Below are positions 17,165 through 24,819 of a DNA stretch of 38,080 nt, in pieces. Made by a program: the position numbers and the translations under genes. Source of the DNA: Candidatus Pyrohabitans sp. JdFR-17 (GTDB taxonomy: Archaea > Hydrothermarchaeota > Hydrothermarchaeia > Hydrothermarchaeales > BMS3B); assembly GCA_002011115.2 (NCBI GenBank), contig MTME02000095.1:1-38080 (forward strand), given 5' to 3'. Numbering within the stretch: position 1 is the first letter of the stretch; each line of letters opens with the position of its first letter. The notes under the pieces are model-generated. The model was not told the origin of the DNA. It was given only the letters and a program-made list of their open reading frames with translations, and searched no databases.

Positions 17165-17314
17165 GTTTCCCTCTCAAACGGTCGGGAAACAATAGGAACC
17201 CGCTGGTGGTTACCCGGAAGCTTCGCTTCCGGCGTGACGTAGTTCCTATAACAACGGAAAGGTTGGAGGTGAAATGCCCGAGAAAAAGGAGAGGAGGAGG
17301 TGGGGCATTTCACC
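17165..17314 (+). promoter_or_regulatory. Structured leader element with 26-nt repeat (copy 1)
   Basis: The 284-nt gap after guaAb is dense in inverted repeats. They are GTTTCCC/GGGAAAC (17165-71, 17184-90); ATAGGAAC/GTTCCTAT (17192-99, 17242-49), which encloses CCGGAAGC/GCTTCCGG (17214-21, 17225-32); CAAC/GTTG around GGAAAG; and a 12-bp pair GGTGAAATGCCC/GGGCATTTCACC (17268-79, 17303-14). The 26 nt at 17249-17274, containing CAACGGAAAGGTTGGAGGTG, recur exactly in the oxidoreductase leader at 28796-28821. In both places an upstream stem closes just before or inside the repeat. The last stem would bury the ribosome binding site. This looks like a cis-acting RNA; no known riboswitch class was recognised. 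Confidence 0.5.
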
Positions 17315-17372
17315 TTACCCAGTAATATTGCACATACCGAAGGTAAACATTATTGTTGATCTATTGCTTTAA
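17274..17372 (+). CDS. Putative 32-aa small protein after the structured leader
   Basis: ATG 17274 follows GGAGGTGA with 3-nt spacing and opens a 32-codon frame (MPEKKERRRWGISPY..., hydrophobic end) to TAA 17372. The start and ribosome binding site form the left arm of a 12-bp hairpin whose right arm lies within the ORF. No similarity is recognised. It could be a regulatory leader peptide for the endonuclease IV-like gene 30 nt downstream, or chance. Confidence 0.35.
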   Translation: MPEKKERRRWGISPYPVILHIPKVNIIVDLLL

Positions 17373-17402
17373 GGTAAACGTTGACGTTTGCAGGTGTGGT
17401 GA

Positions 17403-18230
17403 ATGGCGCTGCTCTTCGGCACTGCGGGTGTTCCCATTTCCTCACCCTCTAGAGACACCGCCTCTGGCATAGCGAGGGTGCATGAGCTTGGGCTGGGATG
17501 CATGGAGATAGAGTTTGTTCGCGGGGTGAGGATGGGTATGGAAAAAGCAAAAGAGGTGCGCGCAGTGGCGGAGAAGCTTGGCGTAGCTCTGACTGTACAC
17601 GCCCCCTACTACATTAATCTTAACTCACCAGAAGAAGCCAAGCTTAAGGCGAGTGTGCAGCGCATCCTCGACTCCGCTAAAGTGGGCTACGCCTGTGGTG
17701 CCCGCGATATAGCATTTCACCCAGGCTACTACATGAAAAGCTCCAAGGAAAACGCGTACGCTAGGGTAAAAGAGCATCTTGAGGGTATAGTTAGGACCCT
17801 CGAGGATGAGGGCATAGATGTGGTGCTTCGCCCTGAGACAACAGGCAAACGCAGCCAGCTGGGAAGCCTTGAGGAGGTTCTCAACCTTAGTGCAGAGCTT
17901 TCCAGGGTAATGCCCTGTGTTGACTTCGCCCACCTCTACGCGAGGAGCAGGGGAGCGGTGAACAGCTACGAAGCCTTTGCGGAGATGCTGGCAAAGATAG
18001 AGAATGCGCTTGGCAGCGAAGCGCTCCGCGACATGCACATCCATGTCTCTGGCATAACCTACGGCAAGGGTGGAGAGCTATCCCATCTTGTGCTTAAAGA
18101 GTCGAAGTTCAACTACGAGGCGCTGCTTCGCGTTCTGAAGGATTACCGCGTTGAGGGCAAGCTTATATGCGAGAGTCCTAACCTCGAGGAGGACGCGCTG
18201 CTTTTGAAGCAGAGGTATGGGGAGATTTGA
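17403..18230 (+). CDS. Endonuclease IV-like TIM-barrel protein
   Basis: A 275-aa xylose-isomerase-like barrel of the Nfo (AP endonuclease IV) type, likely to act on abasic sites in DNA repair. Metal-ligand segments appear in the expected order: HAPYYIN (about 67), HPGYY (about 105), RPETTGK (about 142), CVDFAHLYA (about 176), MHIHVSG (about 211) and CESP near the C-terminus. It starts with ATG after GGTGTGGTGA-like sequence. The gene stands alone downstream of the structured leader and converges on the tetraether synthase gene. Confidence 0.85.
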   Translation: MALLFGTAGVPISSPSRDTASGIARVHELGLGCMEIEFVRGVRMGMEKAKEVRAVAEKLGVALTVHAPYYINLNSPEEAKLKASVQRILDSAKVGYACGARDIAFHPGYYMKSSKENAYARVKEHLEGIVRTLEDEGIDVVLRPETTGKRSQLGSLEEVLNLSAELSRVMPCVDFAHLYARSRGAVNSYEAFAEMLAKIENALGSEALRDMHIHVSGITYGKGGELSHLVLKESKFNYEALLRVLKDYRVEGKLICESPNLEEDALLLKQRYGEI

Positions 18231-18251
18231 GAGCAATAGAAATAAAAAACA

Positions 18252-19967
18252 CTAAAACCCTGCACTCTGAATGCAGTGCCTGTAAAACTCGTCTATTTCT
18301 CTCTTCTCTTCCTCAGTGAATCTCCTCACGTACTTGTCCTCGCGAAGCTTCTTGCCCGTCTTTGCCTCCCATTCGCTGGCTGATATGCTGAACCTCTCCT
18401 GTATACGGTCGCGGTAGAGCTCCGGCAGGACATTGAAAGAGCAGAAGGGCACAATGCGAAGGTCAGGCAGGGCGTAGTGTACGCAACACTTCCTGACCCT
18501 CGCTATGTCGTAGTTGTAGGTGTCCTGGAAGTGCATCATTCCTATGAAAAGAGAGTTTCGGTTAAGTTCCTTGAGCTCAGCGTAAGAGCCTCTCGTTAGG
18601 GAGGATATGAGCACCCTCTTAAGGTCGAGGTACTCCGGCTTCTTTTCCTCGTCGATGAAACGGGAGATATTGGCGAGGGCTTTAATTATAGAGATACCCT
18701 TGCCAGCGAGCTTAAAGCGGGAGTGCTCCACCTCAAAGCTCAGCTCACGAAGGAACTCCAAGAAGCCCTCCACATCGAAAAATCGCGTCAGCGGCACGAG
18801 CGTGCTGCCCTGCTTGAAGGCGTAGGTCGCCATTCCGCACGCGAAGTGTGTAGACAGGCGGTACTTCGGTCTAGCGAAAATCGCCTCCATGAAGTCGGTT
18901 AGGCGAGCGGTACTCGGCACCGGGAAAAAGTCCTCCCTCGCTATGGCTCCGTCGGTCTGCTCTTCTATGGCCTTGATCACCCCGGGTATGGTTATGCGCT
19001 GCTTTTCGCGCTCCTCGCGGGGCATTCTTCCCACGAGGGAAACAGGCTGGAAGTTGACCCCGCGAACAACGTCTAAGTTAGCGAAGGCGAAGCGCAAAAT
19101 ATCTCCCAACTCGTGGTCGTTCGTACCTCGAATAACAGTGGGGACGAGCACCATATTCATTCCGGTGATGCGCGCATTGCGTATTACCCCCGGCACCTCG
19201 TAGTAATTCTTGGGATTCGTTTTCGGTGTAACTCCGTCGAAGCTCATGTAGAGAATGATGTGCCCGCGCTTGCTTCCCACTTCCTTTATCTTCCTCATAA
19301 GCTCTAAGTTGCGGGAAAGCTCTATCCCATTGGTGTTGAGCAGGATGTGCTGAAATCCAGCCTCGCGGCACGCGGCGATTATCTCGAGCAGGTCATCCCG
19401 CAGCGTTGGTTCGCCCCCGGTAAGCTGCACCGCCTCAGCACCAACTGGGCGCTCATTGCGAAGCACCTCAAGCATACGCTTAATCCTCTCCAGCGAGGGC
19501 TCGTATATCCTTCCACCCTCTTTAGCGTAGAAGAAGCAGTACCAGCACGCGATATTGCAGCGGTTTGTCACGACGATGTTCGCCAAGCCGGTGTGGGACT
19601 CATGCTCCTCGCAGAGGCCGCACTTCAGTGGGCACCTCGCTTTGGGCGCTTCCACGTTGGGGTTGTGTAGCTTTACACCATCGTCAGCAAACCTGCTGGC
19701 TAAGTGGTACATAGCGGCGTCTTCCCAGTAAACCTCTCTGGTTACGCCGTGGGTGGAGCAGTATTTTACTATCCACACCTTGTCATCCTTCTCATAAACC
19801 ACTGCGTCTATGACCATGGCGGAGAAATTCTTCTCTGAGGCGCAATCGGGGCAGAGGGAAGAGGTGTAGCGCAGAATCCTCGCATCCTCCCCTACAAGGC
19901 TGGAGAGAAAGCCAGACTCCACCTGTTGACAAAAGTCACAATTAAATGGGGTACTCTGGCTTTCCAT
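18252..19967 (-). CDS. tes: Tetraether lipid synthase (radical SAM)
   Basis: A radical SAM enzyme that joins the phytanyl chains of two archaeol-type lipids to form biphytanyl tetraether (GDGT) lipids. The 571-aa protein has paired cysteines near the N-terminus (CDFC, CPDC), a CPLKCGLCEEH cluster motif, the radical SAM CNIACWYC at about residue 137, AVQLTGGEPTLRDDL, and C-terminal cysteines in KCCVHYALPDLR and PFCSFN that may hold auxiliary clusters. This layout matches the characterised methanogen enzymes. ATG 19967 is preceded by GGGAGGATG. With egsA it defines the membrane-lipid capacity of the organism. Confidence 0.88.
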   Translation of the reverse strand: MESQSTPFNCDFCQQVESGFLSSLVGEDARILRYTSSLCPDCASEKNFSAMVIDAVVYEKDDKVWIVKYCSTHGVTREVYWEDAAMYHLASRFADDGVKLHNPNVEAPKARCPLKCGLCEEHESHTGLANIVVTNRCNIACWYCFFYAKEGGRIYEPSLERIKRMLEVLRNERPVGAEAVQLTGGEPTLRDDLLEIIAACREAGFQHILLNTNGIELSRNLELMRKIKEVGSKRGHIILYMSFDGVTPKTNPKNYYEVPGVIRNARITGMNMVLVPTVIRGTNDHELGDILRFAFANLDVVRGVNFQPVSLVGRMPREEREKQRITIPGVIKAIEEQTDGAIAREDFFPVPSTARLTDFMEAIFARPKYRLSTHFACGMATYAFKQGSTLVPLTRFFDVEGFLEFLRELSFEVEHSRFKLAGKGISIIKALANISRFIDEEKKPEYLDLKRVLISSLTRGSYAELKELNRNSLFIGMMHFQDTYNYDIARVRKCCVHYALPDLRIVPFCSFNVLPELYRDRIQERFSISASEWEAKTGKKLREDKYVRRFTEEEKREIDEFYRHCIQSAGF

Positions 19968-20010
19968 TCACTCATCCTCCCTGGTTTAAAAAATTGACCT
20001 GAGTAGTTTT

Positions 20011-21780
20011 TTATTTTTCCTGATATTTAAGCTTTCGCTTTTTTCTTGAAATGTAGGCTGCCGCCGCTATCCCGACGAATACACCCAGCAATAGGATGGT
20101 CGCTGAGAGAAGCAGGCTTCTCTTTTTCAGATATTTTGGTTTAACAGTTTCATGAACGCCGTCGTGGCATCTCTCGCAGTTTTTGTCATTACAGTATTTC
20201 ACCTTGCTCTTTATTGAAAAATCACCTGGGAAATTCCATCGAATACCATAAATCCATGGTGCGTACTGCTCCGCTTTTTCCAGAGGAATTTCACTGGTGT
20301 TTCTGAGGAGAATGAACATGCCCGTGGAGTTGGCTATTACATAGCTCTCTCCGGAGAAGTACATACTCTCATCCACGTGCTCCCCCTCATAGCTCCAGGT
20401 TGCATAGCTGCGCTGCTCGCCTGTGGAATGGCAGCTATCGCATTCCCTGCCCTTACCAAAGCCGTGGGATACCTTGTCCATGTGCACCCAGGCTATTGCA
20501 TTGTTGTACCTTGGCAGAGAAGAGAAGGTGCCCACTACAGCAAAGGCGTCGCGTGAGGAGTTGCGCAGCCCTGGTAGAGCCCTGAAGCTCAGGCTGGTGG
20601 AGTTGAGGCTGTGCTTCATGTTCAGCACCGCCTGGGGCATGGGTTTGACAGGAATCCACTTTCCAGCGTCGTCCCTTATCAATATTGGCACATCCATAAT
20701 CCCGTAGTAGTTTATCTTCGCCAGAGGTGTGGGCATGCCGTAGTAGTCGCCAGGTGCCCAGAAGGTTGCCTGGTAGCCGGCTAAGCTCGAGACGTGGCAC
20801 GCCTCGCAGGTTAAGTTTGCGTGCACACTCTTCGCCAGCTTAGCTTCTTCCCTTAGATGGCAATCGCTGCAGGTGGCGCTTCTGGTTATGTTGTGGTCCT
20901 GATAGGTGTGGCATTCTAAGCATGAAAGGTTCAGGTCAGCGTGCACATCATTGGGCAAGCCAAAAACCTCTTCACGGAAGTAGCCGGCGCCGCGGCGGTA
21001 CTCCTCCGCGCCCACGTGGCATATTCCGCGCCCACCACCGAAGTAGCATGTGCTCGCCTCCACTCTGCGGGAGAAGAAGTGCTTACCTTCGCCTTTATCT
21101 GGCTGATAGTGGCAGTCCAAGCAGGAGGTGTGGCACTGCTGGCACACTCGATCGTTGAGCGCCGCCTGCTCCTCAGAGTAGGGCACCGCCAGGTCCTCGC
21201 GTATTGCAGAGAGGTTCACAAGCCAGTAGCCGCAGTTGTGAGGCGCCGGCGAGGTGAATCTTGGATATGCGCTCTGCATTCTGGCGTTGCCCATGCTCGA
21301 TGTCAGGTAGTCTTCCACCTGGCGGGGATGGCACTTTCCGCAGGTCATATTTGCGATGGTAAAGTTAAAGGCATAGTTCTCTCTGTTTCTGTCGTGGTAA
21401 AGCACCGTCTTGACTTGATAGGGATCGTTCACTATGCGCAGCGCAAGGCTTCCTGGATAATAAATGTCTATTTTTGGATAATATGAGCGGTTGAGCTTTA
21501 AAAGAGCGTCCTCGCGGGAGATGATTAACAGAGAAAGCATTCCAGCGTGAGCGCCATCCTTTGTGTAGTTCTCAGCATCGCCGAGGTGACAGTCCTCGCA
21601 CTGAGGGCCGCCTAATCCCTGACGAAACATCTTGCTCTGATTCCATACTTCCTCGAGGGTAACCACAAACTCCTCGTAGCCCTGCATAAGTGTGGCATTC
21701 CCATGGCAGTATGTGCAGGAGCTTGCCTCTAATGCTGGTAGGAGCAGCCCAACTGCAAGTATTAAAAGCAGCGTTCTCAT
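20011..21780 (-). CDS. Membrane-anchored multihaem cytochrome c
   Basis: A 589-aa exported electron-transfer protein. A signal peptide covers about residues 1-20, ten CxxCH motifs follow (CTYCH, CEDCH, CGKCH, CQQCH, CLDCH, CLECH, CSDCH, CEACH, CDSCH, CERCH), and one single-pass helix near residues 550-575 is followed by a lysine-rich cytosolic tail. A further site, CYFGGGRGICH (C245-C254-H255), has the rare spacing CX8CH and may bind an eleventh haem. It is probably an outward-facing electron conduit, but the partner or acceptor cannot be read from sequence. The thioredoxin-like lipoprotein gene overlaps its ATG, and tes lies downstream. Confidence 0.9.
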   Translation of the reverse strand: MRTLLLILAVGLLLPALEASSCTYCHGNATLMQGYEEFVVTLEEVWNQSKMFRQGLGGPQCEDCHLGDAENYTKDGAHAGMLSLLIISREDALLKLNRSYYPKIDIYYPGSLALRIVNDPYQVKTVLYHDRNRENYAFNFTIANMTCGKCHPRQVEDYLTSSMGNARMQSAYPRFTSPAPHNCGYWLVNLSAIREDLAVPYSEEQAALNDRVCQQCHTSCLDCHYQPDKGEGKHFFSRRVEASTCYFGGGRGICHVGAEEYRRGAGYFREEVFGLPNDVHADLNLSCLECHTYQDHNITRSATCSDCHLREEAKLAKSVHANLTCEACHVSSLAGYQATFWAPGDYYGMPTPLAKINYYGIMDVPILIRDDAGKWIPVKPMPQAVLNMKHSLNSTSLSFRALPGLRNSSRDAFAVVGTFSSLPRYNNAIAWVHMDKVSHGFGKGRECDSCHSTGEQRSYATWSYEGEHVDESMYFSGESYVIANSTGMFILLRNTSEIPLEKAEQYAPWIYGIRWNFPGDFSIKSKVKYCNDKNCERCHDGVHETVKPKYLKKRSLLLSATILLLGVFVGIAAAAYISRKKRKLKYQEK

Positions 21781-22175
21781 TTTTCCAGCAGCTCGAGTAT
21801 CATTTCCTCAAATCTGTCCTCCGGTATGTACCCGACTGCGCCACCCACGACCTCGCCCTTTGAGTTTAAGAGCACAAATGTGGGCGTCCCTCTGATTCCA
21901 TACTTCTTTACCAGCGCCTTTTCTTTATCAAAGTTGAGTATTACGATGTTCACTCTGTCACTATACTTGGCCTTCATCTTCTCCACCACTGGTGCCATGC
22001 GCAGGCATATTGTGCACCACGTAGCAGAGAACTCGACAATGGTGGGCTTTCCGCTCGCCAGTGCCTTTTCATAATCTTCGCGAGTGTCAAAGCTTATTCC
22101 ATCGTTTCCTCCCTTCTCTCCAGTACATGCTGCAAATAGGAGGGTAACCATGAGAACTGCCAACAACTTCTGCAT
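21777..22175 (-). CDS. Thioredoxin-fold lipoprotein (cytochrome maturation type)
   Basis: The 132-aa protein has a lipoprotein signal ending LFAACTG (lipid-anchored Cys about residue 17) and a thioredoxin domain with active site WCTIC and cis-proline GTPTF. It would be attached to the outer face of the membrane. Its ATGA overlap with the multihaem cytochrome gene points to a ResA/CcmG-like job of keeping haem-binding cysteines reduced, which is inference from context. A GGTGAT ribosome site precedes the ATG by 1-2 nt. Confidence 0.88.
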   Translation of the reverse strand: MQKLLAVLMVTLLFAACTGEKGGNDGISFDTREDYEKALASGKPTIVEFSATWCTICLRMAPVVEKMKAKYSDRVNIVILNFDKEKALVKKYGIRGTPTFVLLNSKGEVVGGAVGYIPEDRFEEMILELLEK

Positions 22176-22340
22176 ATCACCACTCTCCTTTCAGGAATAA
22201 TCAGCATATCTTAATAAAATATTTGCGAATTCGGTTTTGGAGAGCTGTGGGTGGTTGTTCCCATCTTATGCATAACCTATTGACGCATTGTTTTATTTTA
22301 AACATATATTAAATGTTATTTTATAATTAAGTCGGAAAAA

Positions 22341-22348
22341 TTTATATA
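22341..22348 (+). promoter_or_regulatory. TATA box of the beta-propeller lipoprotein gene
   Basis: TTTATATA follows a GGAAAAA BRE-like stretch. Transcription should begin near 22370, leaving a leader of about 60 nt. Confidence 0.55.
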
Positions 22349-22374
22349 TGGGTTTCTTAGAAAATTAGCCTGAA

Positions 22375-22392
22375 ACCCGAGAGACTTCGGGT
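22375..22392 (+). promoter_or_regulatory. 5' leader hairpin
   Basis: ACCCGA-GAGACT-TCGGGT forms a 6-bp hairpin at or near the predicted 5' end of the mRNA for the propeller lipoprotein. It may stabilise the transcript; a regulatory role is only possible. Confidence 0.35.
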
Positions 22393-22428
22393 GGGACCAA
22401 AAAGATCTTTGAGTAAGGAGGTGAACAT

Positions 22429-23685
22429 GTGGCAAAGCCTAAGACTCTGGCAGTACTTTTAGGTTTAGTCTTGGTTCTCGGAGTACTTAGCGCAGGGTGT
22501 GCACAAAAGCCAGCGGAGCAGGCGCCTGCAGTTAAGGAGGAGAAGCCTGCAGTGGTAAAGAAGACCCACAAGGCGAGAATATATACTAATGGCCACGGCG
22601 GTCATCTTTCAGTAACTGACATAGAGATAGACCCACGCACAAAGGAGGTACGTGTTGTTGCTGGTCCTGCAAGGCTCAAGGCTCAGGGTTATGGCAGTGA
22701 CAAGGCTTCTCATGCGGTTTCACTCAGCAAGGACGGCAAGACACTCTACTGGGCAGCTCTTGACGGCACCATAACAGAGATTGACCTCGCTGAGGTTGGG
22801 TTAACCTTCGACAAGACTCCATGGGGCAAGCTCAAGCGCTTCAAGACCTACGTGGCAAAGAATGTGGAGTGGAAAGAGCTTGGAGGCAGCGAGGATAACC
22901 TGCACTGCGGCACAAGTCTGAGCCCTGACGGCAAGCTTTTGTATGTGTCCAGCATAGCAAGCGGTGCGGTGCTGGTTTACGACACTCAGAAGCACCAGAA
23001 GGTTGACAAGATACCTGTCGACGCCTTCCTGTGTACTGCGCAGGTAACCCGTGACGGCAAGTACCTCTATGCCGCAAACATGGCGAGCGGTGTGCTCAAC
23101 AAGGTCAATCTGAAGACAGGTGAGATTGAGAAGAAGGTGGACCTCACTGAGATGAATGGTTACTTCCTGCACATAGGCGAGATTGAGCCTACAGGGCGCT
23201 ATCTGTGGCAGACGGCTGCGAACGAGTTCAAAGAGGGCAAGCCCTACAACATACCTGTTGAGGGTGCCACCGGTATTGGTCAGGGCTACATTATAGTCTA
23301 CGACACCGTCAAGGATGAGCCGGTTGAGGCAATCAATGTGCCAGGCAATCCCCACGATGTGACCTTCACCAAAGACGGGCGCTTCGCCATCTCCTCAATA
23401 CGCCATCCGCCAAGCGACCCGACGAGCAGCGCAATTATTGTGATAGACACCCAGAGCAAGCAGCTCCTCAAGATAAAGGATGTGCAGACAGGCAGCGAGG
23501 TTGAGGAGTTCGACGTCTGCAATGCCTGCCACAAGGAGATAGGTGCAGACCTTAGCAACTTCGTTGATCCCGAAACCCAGGTGCTGGTGAACCTTGGCTT
23601 GCTGGAGCACCCCGAGAAGGGTATTGCTCTGCACTGCGGCATAGACGCAGCGTGGGCAGAGAAGGTTAGCCTCGGCTGCGGCTGA
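22429..23685 (+). CDS. Monohaem beta-propeller lipoprotein (cytochrome cd1/N2OR-like fold)
   Basis: A 418-aa exported protein with a lipobox LSAGC (Cys24). Repeated blade motifs follow (LSKDGKTLYW, LSPDGKLLYVS, VTRDGKYLYAAN, IEPTGRYLWQ, FTKDGRFAIS), so it is a roughly seven-bladed propeller of the YVTN/cytochrome D1 kind. A single haem c motif, CNACHKE, sits near residue 364 in a C-terminal extension. Several blades begin with His (GHGGHLSV, SHAVSLS, LHCGTSLS, FLHIGEI, PHDVTFT), as in propellers that hold metal at the centre. GTG 22429 follows GGAGGTGA. A role in extracellular electron transfer or a reductase is inferred; the substrate is unknown. Confidence 0.85.
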   Translation: MAKPKTLAVLLGLVLVLGVLSAGCAQKPAEQAPAVKEEKPAVVKKTHKARIYTNGHGGHLSVTDIEIDPRTKEVRVVAGPARLKAQGYGSDKASHAVSLSKDGKTLYWAALDGTITEIDLAEVGLTFDKTPWGKLKRFKTYVAKNVEWKELGGSEDNLHCGTSLSPDGKLLYVSSIASGAVLVYDTQKHQKVDKIPVDAFLCTAQVTRDGKYLYAANMASGVLNKVNLKTGEIEKKVDLTEMNGYFLHIGEIEPTGRYLWQTAANEFKEGKPYNIPVEGATGIGQGYIIVYDTVKDEPVEAINVPGNPHDVTFTKDGRFAISSIRHPPSDPTSSAIIVIDTQSKQLLKIKDVQTGSEVEEFDVCNACHKEIGADLSNFVDPETQVLVNLGLLEHPEKGIALHCGIDAAWAEKVSLGCG

Positions 23686-23737
23686 AGGTCCGAAACCCCT
23701 CCTCTCTTTTTAATTTTTGTAAATCTGCGGTGAGTTT

Positions 23738-24289
23738 ATGAAAAGACTACTTCTTTTACTGCTTATTTTGCTTCCTTCCAATGTTTTATCAGAACCCACG
23801 CTTCTTGTGGACATTCAGGAGGAAGGCAAGGCTAAGATTACATATGAGATGAAGGACGTGGATAATATTGAGAACCTCACTCGCAAAATGCAGGACCCCA
23901 TGGTTCAGGCAATTGTTGGGGAGCGCATCGCCTCACTTTTCTGCTGGGCAATAGAGGACTTCCTCATCGTGCCGGGTGAAGACAGGGTTACAATACTCGT
24001 GGATTGCGGTGAGTTTGCTAAAAAGGTTGGCAAAGTATGGGAAACTGAGGCGAAAAATCTGACAAACATAAAACCGGTGACCATAACAATAAATCTGCCC
24101 GAAGGAAGCGAGCTGATTTCGGTGGAACCGGAGCCCAGTGAGGTTAGAGACAACTCTCTTGTGTGGAAGGAAGTAACCTACATGCCCCGGGTGGTTTACA
24201 AGGAAGAGGGTTATCCTCTAAGCTATGGAGTGGCAGTGGTAATAGCAATTGTAGGCATGTTGCTGATCCTCTGGAAGCGGCGAAGGTAG
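23738..24289 (+). CDS. Exported, C-terminally anchored protein of unknown function
   Basis: The 183-aa protein has a signal peptide (residues 1-18, ending VLSEP), an external domain of about 135 residues with two cysteines (LFCWAIED and VDCGEF), and a final helix YGVAVVIAIVGMLLILW followed by KRRR. This topology places it outside the cell. It lies 52 nt after the propeller lipoprotein gene in the same direction and may assist it. No family was recognised. Confidence 0.7.
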   Translation: MKRLLLLLLILLPSNVLSEPTLLVDIQEEGKAKITYEMKDVDNIENLTRKMQDPMVQAIVGERIASLFCWAIEDFLIVPGEDRVTILVDCGEFAKKVGKVWETEAKNLTNIKPVTITINLPEGSELISVEPEPSEVRDNSLVWKEVTYMPRVVYKEEGYPLSYGVAVVIAIVGMLLILWKRRR

Positions 24290-24294
24290 TTTGT

Positions 24295-24765
24295 TCACAC
24301 GCTCATCTGTGGCACTTCTATTTTTTCGGTATTTGGCAGCATTTTATTGATATCGATCAGGATTAGGAGTTTATTATCCTTCATTTTTCCCACTCCCTTC
24401 ACGAATTCATTTTCACCTCCCACTGGTGGCGGTGAGATATCTCTTTCTGACATATGTATTACGCCAGTAACAGAGTCCACCACAATACCTATATTTGACC
24501 CTTCTGTTTCTACGATTACGATTCTCGTATCCTTTCCGATTTTCTCTGTCTCTGCGTTCAGTCTTCTTCTCATATCCATCACAGGAGTAATCTGTCCTCT
24601 CAGGTTAATCACCCCTTCGATAAACTCTGGTGCATTAGGAATCTCTGTAATCTCCTGCATTTTAATAATCTCCTTCACCTCCTGGATATCCAGCCCGTAC
24701 TCCTCCTTACCAACGCGAAACACCACGAGCTGCATCTCCCCGCTCTTATCCAGCTCCTCTGTCAT
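24295..24765 (-). CDS. cheW: CheW coupling protein
   Basis: A CheW-like domain that links chemoreceptors to the CheA kinase. Typical segments are VVFRVGKEEYGLDIQEVKEI, PEFIEGVINLRGQITPVMDMR and KLLILIDINKML. The track begins at a TTG 7 codons earlier. ATG 24765 is preferred because GGAGG lies 6 nt before it and the extra residues are encoded by the ribosome site itself. It follows the receptor gene after a hairpin; cheA and flagellar/archaellum genes are not in the window. Confidence 0.94.
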   Translation of the reverse strand: MTEELDKSGEMQLVVFRVGKEEYGLDIQEVKEIIKMQEITEIPNAPEFIEGVINLRGQITPVMDMRRRLNAETEKIGKDTRIVIVETEGSNIGIVVDSVTGVIHMSERDISPPPVGGENEFVKGVGKMKDNKLLILIDINKMLPNTEKIEVPQMSV

Positions 24766-24790
24766 AGCTTTCTTCCTCCAAGACAAAAGT

Positions 24791-24815
24791 GGAGGGGTTT
24801 GTTTTAACCCCCTCC
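24791..24815 (-). terminator. Hairpin between receptor and cheW
   Basis: On the minus strand GGAGGGGGTT and AACCCCTCC pair with one bulged C around a short AAACA-type loop, and ACTTTTG follows. It lies just after the chemoreceptor stop and before cheW. It may be a partial terminator or processing site that sets the receptor to CheW ratio. Confidence 0.5.
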
Positions 24816-24819
24816 TCTC

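Noticed and set aside
16723-17313. 196-codon minus-strand ORF over guaAb and the structured leader
   Set aside because: It mostly mirrors guaAb and has no ribosome site or homology. Its extension only reflects the lack of stops in the structured region.
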